Positions 48,801 through 60,800 of a DNA stretch of 64,000 bases are shown one piece after another. Numbering within the stretch: position 1 is the stretch's first letter; every line of letters starts with the position of its first letter. A model generated the notes under the pieces. That model was not told where the DNA came from, ran no database searches, and worked only from the letters and a program-made list of their open reading frames with translations. The DNA comes from Solen grandis (lineage: Eukaryota; Mollusca; Bivalvia; Adapedonta; Solenidae), in contig CM037783.1 of the NCBI GenBank assembly GCA_021229015.1, positions 53,022,904 through 53,086,903 on the forward strand, read 5' to 3'. The position numbers and the translations under genes are program-made.

Positions 48801-51800
48801 TCACATAAAGCCTGATCTGCAGAAAACCACAGTTAAACCTTACCAAATTTATTTACAACATCCTCATTTCCAGACCACTGAGGAGCAGCGAACAGCATAA
48901 AACCTGATCAGCCTGCGAGTTACTCGCAGGCTGATCTGGTTTTATGCTGTTCGCATAGGTCTTTTCATGGTGTCCTCTATGAGGGAAAGGGTTAAGCCTT
49001 CCTAAATATGTGTAATACATGTACATGAACAACTTACAAATACTTTCAGAAAAAAAATCATCAAACTTGTTTACCTAAATGCCAAAGTATTTCATTTAAT
49101 TTCTAAAAATTTTTGTTAGTATAAAGAGTAGTAAGACAATGTTAATTAAATATTTTAGAAAACAAAAATGCTGAAATGCCGTCCTACTTGAGTTTAGATT
49201 TTCTCGTATTACAGGTAATTTAGGCAAAGTTATATTTTTGGAAGAGCTATATAAGTTCAACATCTCAATCACGAGCCACAGTACATCAATATTCAGCTAA
49301 AAACCTTAATCTCCCATTGCCATTAAGGGAGATAATTAAGCTTTCATATGGTTTCTATCACTGTTCATAATTAAGCAACGAAATCAGGCTGTATTGAATT
49401 TTATTTAGTTCAACAGGTGTGCATTCAGTATGCCAAACCGTATGCAACTGGTAGCTTACAGTCAGCTATGGAGTTGTGTTAGGACCTTAAACCATGCTGT
49501 TCACATGAAACTTACGCTGTACATAGGTATATGTGAATATCATGGATTAGGACACTGAGACAGTTTCATAGCTGACTGTAAGCGTGCAGTTGCATTCAGT
49601 TTGGCACAATGAACGCACGCCAGTGCTTTAAAAAATTTTTGGTCAATAAAAAATTACAGATTTTTTTTTTTTTTTTTTTTTTGTGAACCACTATTAAATC
49701 CTTGTGACATTTATCTCATGTGTACATCAGATGGTGTGCCTATTTGTGAAGATAATCTTACTGATTGTCTATGTTTTAGTTGTTTTTCATTGGTCATTCA
49801 TTTTGAACTATAAACTGGTGACTACTTTAACTGTAATATACTAAACTGTTATTATAAATTATGCTGCAATATGTCTTGTAATCAATCTTGATGTTGAGCT
49901 ACCATTTTATTTCGAGTACTCAACTGTTCTCATATGAAAGGATTTGGAAGTATATTTATCTTCTGTGTTTTTTTAGTTAAGTTAATAAAAAGTTTCAAAA
50001 AGGGATTTTCATTGATTGGGAGCCAAAAAACTTTCACCTAAATTTTCTAAGTTTTAAAGAGGCATATAACTCTGAAATAACTTCTGAAAGGGTAAAGTGA
50101 CTTGTCAGATTTATTCACCTTGTTAGTAAGCATGTGAAGTTTGAAGCAAATATCTTTGATAGTATGCAAAATATTAAACCTTCAAAAACAATTTAACCAA
50201 CATCAACTGGGATGACAACGCCATGTTGATTGAGCACTCACTTGTCCAGGTCTGATGATTAAAATTCATTTCAAGAATGCCTTTAATTAATTAGAAATTT
50301 TATGAAATCTTCTTGTATATATGATTAATATTTAATGAGCCCTTTCTTAGCAGGAAAGTAATTATTAATTCCCTATGTCAAAATAAGGCAATATTAACTT
50401 TTAGCTGCAAACAAATCAAAATACTACAATGCACAGGATCACATTATAACTAAGAAGCAATGCACCTTAAGTAACTTGACTTTTTGAGTTTTACCGTCAC
50501 TTCGACAGTATTTCAGTCATATAGCGACGACCAGCTAATTACAGGTGGAGGAAGATCACGAATGCACGGAGGCATCCAGGTAAGTCACTTGAACAAAGAG
50601 CATCATAACCATGCTGAACCATGCTATACTGGGATTTGTATTACACTGTTATTAGCTCTATATAAGTGCATTATCTTCCTCATAAACCATTTGACGCTCA
50701 ATAGGATCACATAAGCCGATCTGCAGAAACAAGTTAAACCACAAATTAATACAAAATCCATTTCAGCACTGAGGACAGCGAACAGCATAAAACTATCAGC
50801 CTGCGAGTTACTCGCAGGCTGATCTGGTTTTATGCTGTTCGCATAGGTCTTTTCATAGTGTCCTCTATAAGGGAAAGGGTTATTACAGAACCAATTTGTA
50901 TTCAGCACATACAGATTAACATGAAACAAACAACACAGACGAAACACAATCCTTGAACACAGGATCATGTTCCTGATGAAAGGTATATTAATTATACTCT
51001 TCTACATGTAGATAGCCTTATTAAGGAATTGCTAGACATTTCATTATCATACAGAAATGGTCTTTATCACTTTCTTAGGCATTTTATAATTATATTCTGC
51101 TAATCTTGTATGTTATTCTGGATGCATTTTCCAGTGGTGTTTTGATTTGTTAGGTTATTGACTAATACTAACATGGTGTTCATAATACATGAACTTGATA
51201 CTTGTAGCTGTCCACTGAGATTTACTGTTGTCATCCAGAAGTAAGAAATAACACCACAAGAGTGTTCTCTAGAACACATGTGTCACCTGCTAAAGCATGA
51301 CGGAAAAAGTGTGACGGACAGACGGACAGATAGAGTTAAAGCAAGTGACACAATAAAATATGAGACAATCAATATCAAAATAAAAAGCACTTAGAGCAGA
51401 CCATCCATTAATTGATGCTCAATATCATTAAAAAATCTAGGAACACCTTGTATTTTTTTGCACTTTAATCACAATTTTTGCTCTTTTTACTGACTTGACT
51501 ATTTGAGTTTACCGTCGCTTCGACAGTATTTCAGTCATATAGCGACGTCCAGCTAATTACAGGTGGTGGAAGACCCCGTATGCACGGAAGCATCCAGGTA
51601 GAACCATCGACCTACCACAAGCCAGCTGGAAGGCTTCCTCACATAAAAATCCGAATGACCCTGCCAGGATTCGAACCCACGTGGTGAGGGGCTGAGTGAG
51701 TGTTAAAGTCAGTGACTTTATACCCTCTTGACCACGGAGACCCCGCTCTTTTTTCTCTCATTGCAAAAAAAAACAAAAACACAGTAATAGCAGTCAAAAT

Positions 51801-54800
51801 TAATAGTCTGTCAAGCTCAAGAAACAATTTTTTTTGCCTGCTGAGTCTGACTACACATTAATAGTAAATAGATATCATATAAAGACAAGTACTTAAAAAT
51901 TGGTATAATTGAAGGGTAACAAGCATGGATTAGCTTGCCAATCTATTTAATGTCTCTTTATTCATGAATTTTAAATTTCTGTATATGAATAAAACATGTG
52001 ATTTGGATAAAAAAATAAATACATATATTAAATTGTATTTCAAATATCAATATAAATGAATGATAAGTAACAAAACTTTAAAAGTGACAAAGTTTAATTA
52101 ATATTTAAAAGGTTTATCCAATAAAAAGAAAAACACACCCTTTTGATTGATAACTCAAAATGTGTTCAGTATGACTAAGTAGCTGTGTGACAAAATTTGA
52201 AGGATAATATTTTCTGACAAAAATTTTGACAGAATCAGCTAACTTTCAGCATACAAAAAGATTAAATTTCACAGAATAAGTCTTAATGAGGACAGGATAA
52301 GAGACAGACTGATACAGCTTCAATTATTGTTACATAAACAGCATCAACAGACTCTTGTATGTAATTTAAGCATATCCAAAACATCTATACTGCAAGTAAT
52401 GTGTTTTCTGAAGGGAAAATATTGATCAGTTCTAATAAAACTTACTGTTGAAGCCCTATCTTTAATGATTTAAACTTTGTCTAGGGAGATTCTGACTTTT
52501 GAATGCCAGTCATTTACAACATTCTAAAGTTGGGCAGAACTGATTTTAACTGGATTAACTTACCATACATGGGAGCATATTTGGGTGACTAAAATCTGAC
52601 ATTCAATTATGCCATTTTTATTGATTTTACGCATCCATCCTATACAACAGTGGACTGCAAATAGCATGCAAAGATACCATTAATGAAATGTATCCTGGTT
52701 TCTTATCAGAAATTGAAATATTATTTACTTCTAAACATATACAATTATTGTCATGCTGTAAAGTGATTAATTTTCATGGAGAACTAATATTCACTGGTTC
52801 TGTGGATGGTTTCATTCATGAATATAATCAGGAGAATAGCTAGTGCAATAAATTATTTAAGAGACCAAGTTTTCTAAAACATGACCCATTGACTGAGACT
52901 TTCGAGGACTTGATATATATGTCTATAATAATAGTGATTCAATAAATTAATTTTCAACAAAATTAAATGTCAGCGAAATTAAAGTTAATGATTTTACAGT
53001 ATGACTGGTCCTTAACTAATATCAAAAAGTTCTTTATCATGGAAAATCTAGTCACTGACAGCATTGTGATAGATAATTTTGTTTGAAATTGACAGTTTAT
53101 TCAGGATAGGGTATTTCTAATCACATTTGTACAGTCAATATTTGAAAACTGGGCTGAATTCCAACAACAATTCTTTGCGCTAAGTAAAACTTAGATACTT
53201 AAGGGAGAATTCACTGGTCTGCTGCTTGTTTCTCCAGTGAAAATACCCAAATGTTTCATTCCTTAAAGGTCCATAATTCTTCCAAACACAATGTTTATTA
53301 ATTGGACAGATAAGCAAACTTTGTATACAAATTTATTAAGAGATACAATCTCTACTTACTTGTTAACAACAACATTACTACAATGCATAAATAAGAAAGA
53401 ATAATCTACTTAGGATCATTCAGTTGTTTATAAAAATACCTAATTTGCATATTCTGCATATCTTTTTCACTTTCTGACATTTTACAAAGACCTTCTGTGT
53501 GTCTCCATGAACGAATCACAAGTGCTTAAGTTGATGGTGTAGCAAATAAACAAATTGTGATTCGGCGACGGTTTTCAAATTCAAATTATATCCTGACTGT
53601 CTTTGGGANNNNNNNNNNNNNNNNNNNNNNNNNNNNNNNNNNNNNNNNNNNNNNNNNNNNNNNNNNNNNNNNNNNNNNNNNNNNNNNNNNNNNNNNNNNN
53701 NNNNNNNNAAGTTGTAAGGAACATCAAAAAATTACTTGATATATTCAAAATACTTAATATTTTATTTCACTGATTTTCTTATGCCTATGACGTCACATGA
53801 CATCAAACTTGACGCTGTCTACACAAGCTTTTATGCGGTCTTCGGCAATTATTACAGGATGAAATTCGAATTGTAAGCATTTTAAATAAATTTGATTTGT
53901 AACATAGATTATAAAAATAATCCAAGTTAAATAAATCGATAAAAAAAATGATTTTCAGTTACTTTTGCCATATCCTCCAAGTTAAACGGTTATATTTTTC
54001 AAAGTTTATTTAAGTTATGGCCATACAAAAACAAGTTAAAGGCTGGAATTTCATATCTTTTTACTTTTTTAGCTTTTAAGTGTTTAACAAATGTAGCAGA
54101 AAGTCCTATCATTCGTATCAACGAATGAAATCTAGTTATTTTTATTCTTACATACATTATAGGAAATATTTTATCCAAAAACTAGGAATTTTAAGAGCTT
54201 TTTGATGGTGTATATATTTTAATTTTTAGAGCAGAAATAATGAAATTACAGTAGAACTTCGATGAGTCGAACTTCTAGGGACCGTGTCAAAAAGATTGAC
54301 TCATCGGGAAGTCGACTCATATGTAGTGCATGTACCAGTGTATGAAAGAATGTTTGTTAAATGGTAAAAATCTATTATTAAGTTATAAAGAAGAAAATAA
54401 CACATTAAACAATGTTTAAATTCAGTTTTATTAAGTTTTATATGTCAAAATATCAATCATATCAAAAACAAAACAATACACATTATTCATTCTACCTTTT
54501 TACGAAAAGCAAATATAAACTTCCGGTTTTCCTTAGCAACGCATAATGACCATAAATAATGTACATATACACACTAACTAGTGATTAAAGACGGATTAAA
54601 GACGCCGGTAAAAAGGTGCGAACACATTCTCGTGCCTCTCGCTAACATGTGAAAACATCCCGAGGCAATAATGGGTACAGATAATTGGCAGTTCGACTCA
54701 TGAAAGGTAAATCTATATGAGTTTTATATGCGGGGACCAAAAAAAAAGATCGACTTATTAAAAAAATCGACTCATAAAAGTTCGACTCATAAATTGGATT

Positions 54801-57800
54801 TCATATAGAATATATAAGGAATGATTTCGGGACTTGAAAAAAAAGTCGACACACCGAGAAAGTCGACACATCGAAGTTCCACTCATCGAAGTTTTACTGT
54901 ATTAGAAAATAAAATGCCTGCTTCTATGTAATTCATATAAAAATCCCTTTAATTTGCCTTTCAAGATGGCCGCCAAGAGTAGGGATATTCACTGATGTGG
55001 GAACTAAGTGTGTTTTACCTTGTTCGATAAGTATCAAGTATCATACAGTATGATAGTGGTACACTACATAATGTCGGTGTGTCTTACACAGCGAAACCTA
55101 GCCCTACTACTTTTGAATATCTAGACTGCAAACTAAAGTTAAATAATTACTCAGTACGTTTTGCAGTCATATACAGACCGCCTCCATCAAAAGCAAATGG
55201 TTTTAAGACAAATGAGTTTTTAGAACAAGAATGGCCAACATTCCTTTCAAGATACGCTACTGATGATAAAAGTGTCATTATAGTTGGCAACTTAAATTTT
55301 CACTTAGATGTCCCAAATAATAGTGACACCTTGCAGTTTAGCAGTACCCTCAAGTCTTGTGGTATGAGGCAGCACGTAAACCAACCTACACATGTAGGAG
55401 GACATACGCTTGATGTAGTAATCACCAGGGATTCAGAAGACATCGTTTCTCAAATTGATGTTTCCGATCCTGGACTATCAGACTCAACCGGGAAGGTTTC
55501 TCGTGATCATTACGCTGTGACATTTACAGCAAAGATATTTAAGCCAGGACCTATAAGAAAAACCATTTCTTTTAGGAAATTTAGTACTATTAATATACAA
55601 TCTTTTAAGGAAGACATTGTATCATCTGGTCTACAAAATTCTCAGTCATGGTCTTCAGATGCTGATGAGTTAGTAAATACATACATAAATGAATTATCTT
55701 CTCTCCTAGAAAAACATGCTCCATTACATACTAAGACTATAGTTTTGAGGCCCGGACATGACTGGTACACAGACGAACTTCACGATGCCAAACACCATCG
55801 CCGAAAGCTAGAGCGTAAATGGCGACAGTCAAAACTTATAATAGATCATCAGATATACCGTGAACAATGTGCTCTGGTAAATAAATTGCTAAAACAAGCC
55901 AGAATTGCTTGTTATACGGACAAAATAAAATCTTCAGGACGAGATCAGAAATGTCTTTTCAAAATAACAAAATCATCTTCTTGGCTCGACAACTGAAGCG
56001 GTTTTACCTTCTACAACATCATCGAAGGAATTAGTGCAGGACTTAGTGATTTTTCATTGACAAAATCAAGGGCATTAGAAATGATATAAGGGCAGACATC
56101 TCAACAACGAGTGTTCCCGAAGCTGTAGAACCATCTCGGCCATGTTTAATTTCTAATCTGACAACTTTCTCTTCATTGTCTGAACAGGATATCAAGCAAA
56201 TAATCGTGAAATCACCAAACAAATCATGTGAACTTGATCCAATACCCACATGGCTGTTGAAATCTTGCATCGATGAACTTTCACAGATATTGACTAAAAT
56301 CATTAACACATCATTAGAATCAGCATATGTTCCAAAATTGTTTAAATGTTCACAAATACGACCACTACTAAAAAAACCCGGCCTTGACCAAAATGAACTA
56401 AAAAACTATAGACCAGTTTCAAATTTACCATTTGTTTCAAAAGTTTTAGAAAAAGCAGTAGACTCACAACTAGAGCTTCATTTATCACTGAACAATCTAC
56501 ATGAACAACATCAATCTGCCTTTAGGAAGTTTCCATTCTACAGAAACAGCATTAATTAAAGTCCAAAATGACATCATGCAATCCTTAGATCAAAATAAAG
56601 TCGCCATTATTGTCCTACTTGACCTCTCATCTGCGTTTGATACCATCGACCATAGTTTACTCTTGAATCTTTTTAAACATGACTTTGGAATTGAGGGAAA
56701 ACCACTTCAGTGGATGACGTCTTACTTAGGTGACCGGTACCAAACAGTTTGTATTGATGGCCAGTTGTTAGAAGCAGTTTTGATGAATTACAGTGTTCCA
56801 CAGGGCTCAGTTTTAGGTCCAAAAAATTACATTATGTATACAAAACCAGGTGGAGCCATCTGCAGAAACCACGGTCTACTTCATCATTTTTACGCAGACG
56901 ATTCTCAACTTTACATAGCTTTCAAACCTACTGACCAAGTTAATGTTGCAGAAGCTGTTCAGCGTGTTGAGGCCTGCCTGGCAGACATAGTTTCATGGAT
57001 GCATCAAAACATGCTTAAACTCAACACCAATAAGACTGAAGTAATTCTTTTCTCTTCTAAACACAATGAAAAGCTTGTGGGTGATATTTCCATAACCATT
57101 GGAGCATCTAAAACACAACCAGCTACTGTTGTTAGAAATCTGGGAGCTTTTTTAGACTCTAGATTAGACTTAGAAGATCACGTAAACTCAGTGTGTCGAT
57201 CTTGTTATGCTCAACTTCACCGAATTAGCCACATCAGACAGTATCTTACCACTGACGCAACAAAATCGCTTGTTAACAGTTTTGTTACATCTCAATTGGA
57301 CTACTGTAATTCTCTGTTATATGGATAACCAAAAAACACTCTCCAAAAGCTACAGACTGTCCAAAACACGGCGGCTAGGTTTATTACAAAAACCCCACAT
57401 TTCAGTCATATAACCCCCATCCTTAAAGAACTGCATTGGTTGCCTGTAGAAGATAGAATACAGTTTAAGATATTAACTCTTACGTTCAAGGCACTACATG
57501 GTCAATCACCGGAGTATATTCAATTAATGTTAGAAATTTACAGACCCAGCCGTGTACTTAGATCCCATGACGTTTCAGTGACACTAGTCCAACCTAGAAC
57601 CAAAACAGCGAAATATGGGGACAGATGCTTTACTCGTAGTGCTCCAAAACTCTGGAACTCATTTCCAGTATTAATACACCAGTCCAGCAGTTTCGTCTCA
57701 TTTAAGAAACTCTTAAAAACATACTTCTTTGTTCGATTCTATAGCGATCATTAAAATGGAAATTACTCGATTACTGTACTTTTAATAACTGTGGATTTAA

Positions 57801-60800
57801 ACATTTTATTGTTGTTTTTTTACATGTTTATTATTTAATGATATTTTCCCAGTTTGCTTCTTAAATTTTATCAGGGAACCTTTACTTTACTTTAATACTA
57901 TTTGATATTATGACACTGTTGTTACTTATATTTTAAAACACTCTACGCATGATATTCTTACCTTATTTTAGGTGTATTTAGTTTCAGTGGATGGTTTCAT
58001 TGCATGTATTTTACATCTCCTATTTTATTTTTGTGTTTAAACAGATTGTAAAGCACTTTTGAACGTATAACATATATGAAAAAAGTGCTATATAAATGTG
58101 GTGTAATAATATAATAATAATAATGCTTGTGAGGCCTAGTTATGTATAGGAATGGTGGGACTTTAATTTTCACTGCAAATTGAATAAAAAAAAATTGGAA
58201 ATGTCCAGGTTCTTAATTCATCAATCTCCTGCGTCTGTAATTCAGAATCAGGGACCCGTTTCACTAAACTTTGTATGAACAAATTTGATCATAGGCAAAA
58301 ATCTTTCGGGACTTCCCAAGGCCAATATACTGGTCCTAATCAGGAACCGTTGGAACGGATTAGTGTAAGTTGTAAGAACTTGTTTCCTAATCAATGTAGA
58401 GAGATATGTTAAAACAAAACAAGATCAGCTTTTGACTAAATTACAAGTTAATCAGGGTTATCACAAGGGACCATTTTTGATGAGTAATAACTGATAATTA
58501 ATAGATTGAACATATCTCTTATAAATGATGCACAGTGAAACATTCAAATACTAAAAACTATAAGGATTCAGCAGGAAGAGAAGGCTTAAGTAAACCTTTT
58601 TCCCTGTTCAAGATTCATGTCAGTTTTAAAGCTTTAATCCTGATAGATTATTCACAAGCATTATTAATGATAGGAAAACACTCTCTAAATATATAAAAAG
58701 AGAGACTATTTATGTACTTAACTGCTTTGCCTAGTTGAATTTCATTTTATCTTCAAATTTTGAATACCCTGAAGATAATCCTTTGAGATAATTTAAATGT
58801 CTCCCTAGGTCTGTATCATTTATCATTCAGCAAAACACTCCCCATGTTGGAAGTAAATCGTAATTTTCTCAAAAGAAAGAATCTTGATGTATTAGAATGC
58901 TTTGTGTTTTAACCCTTTCCCTCATATATACTCATTTTGACGCCCTCAGTAGGTACCACATAAAGCCTGATCTGCAGAAAACCACAGTTAAACCTTACCA
59001 AATTTAATTACAAAATCCTCATTTCCAGACCACTGAGGAACAGCGAACAGCATAAAACCTGATCAGCCTGCGAGTTACTCGCAGGCTGATCTGGTTTTAT
59101 GCTGTTCGCATAGGTCTTTTCATGGTATCATCTATGAGGGAAAGGGTTAATAAAACATGCCAGCAACTGTTGCATGCACAAAGTTCCTCTCAAAAAATGT
59201 TGTAATTTCTTGGTTCGGGATTATTTCAATAAAATTTAACACTCCATTAGGCAGTTGTAATCTGGGTCAAGATTGTAATAATACCAGAAATGCTATGCAA
59301 GTAAATGAGATTGTTAAACGTTACCTATATGGTACTTAATGACCACATATCTGATCTCCGCTGACTTTGCATCCCTTAAAAGTTCATCACATTTAAGGAT
59401 GTTTTCTACAGTTTTCTACATTTTCTATATAGACAAAGAAGAAAAATTTAAACTCTTTCATAGAATTTTTTTAATTTTGCAAGATTATAGAGAATCATAA
59501 AAGAAACATTTTTATGAAAACAAATTGGAGGTTTGCAGCCTAATTTTTGAGTTATCTGCCCCTGAATGTGATAATTTGGCACTTTGAGGCTATGTTCAAG
59601 GGCAGATGGAAAAGGTTAACAATATGTGTCATTTGATATGGCTTTAAAATCTCACATTCTTATTCTAACAGTTTAACTCTCTATAGTTGTCCTTTTTTAA
59701 AGCAGCTCAATAACTAAGAATTTGATTTTTACCTATACGTGAGTAATGATTCTATCATTACCCATCTGCAGACATATGGTCACCCAAATGCAACCGTCCG
59801 TGATTGTAAAAAATGGGTGGTTACCCCATCAAAGACAATACCATTTTGCCTGTGTAATGTGACATACACTTGACGAAACAAAGACTTCACCAACATTAAC
59901 GAGGGAGAGTAGAAAAAAATATTTTTACCAATCAATGCCAAAGATGCATTTATGAAAATAGCGTTTTCTGTGAAATGTGACCTACTCTTGCCGAGTTTGT
60001 TTGTCAGAAAAAAAAGATTCCACCAACAATAACGAGAGAAAGAGAATAGAGAGTAGAAAATTAGTTTTTGATTTCTACCGATCATCTATGAATGAGCTGC
60101 TTTATCTTTGGTATTTTTGTGTAATATTATCCAAGTTTCTTAATAACTGCAGTATTTGTTGTTTTCTGATACAAAAAGCTCCTAAAACATTCACCTACCT
60201 ATTAACCTCTCTTTTTAACTCAGTGAAATGATCTTTTAAGCAGGTCTGTACTGTATTTACAAACTCAGTGTTTTGGTTTTTCCTTCCTTATAATATCAAA
60301 CGCTTATTCTTGATATAACACACATTTTTTTCTTACTTACGCTGATTTTTCTTTTTAAATATTTCTTGCTTATTTTATCTTTACAGAAACACGATGTTGA
60401 AAATAATTTTAATGAATAAACACTGATATTTTAATATGTTTATTTCCGTATGAGGCCTCATGTCACCTTGACTTCATATTGAGTCACATCCATGAACCAT
60501 GGTAACAGTCTTTACATACTGATTTGTGGTCCCCCTGTCAAGCGTGAAGTTAAGATTTTGCCTTTAATGAACTATATATGTAGTGTACACCCGTCTCACT
60601 CCGGTAGGGGTGGGTTTTTGAGGTGATGTCTCTTGCCCATGTAAGAGCGGGTCTAGGGCATTCCTCTGAGATTTTTGGATATTGGTTTAAAAGCTAATAC
60701 AAATATACAATGTTTGGGAGATTCTATAATGACTCTTAAAAATACTAGATAATTTGGCTGGCTTTATAACATTACCACACATAAAAACATTTTTTTTGTT

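Noticed and set aside
52170..52215. Possible piece of the missing VAT1L exon (a frame resembling NFVTAY)
   Set aside because: Only a few codons resemble the family; flanking codons do not continue the match and splice sites are absent.
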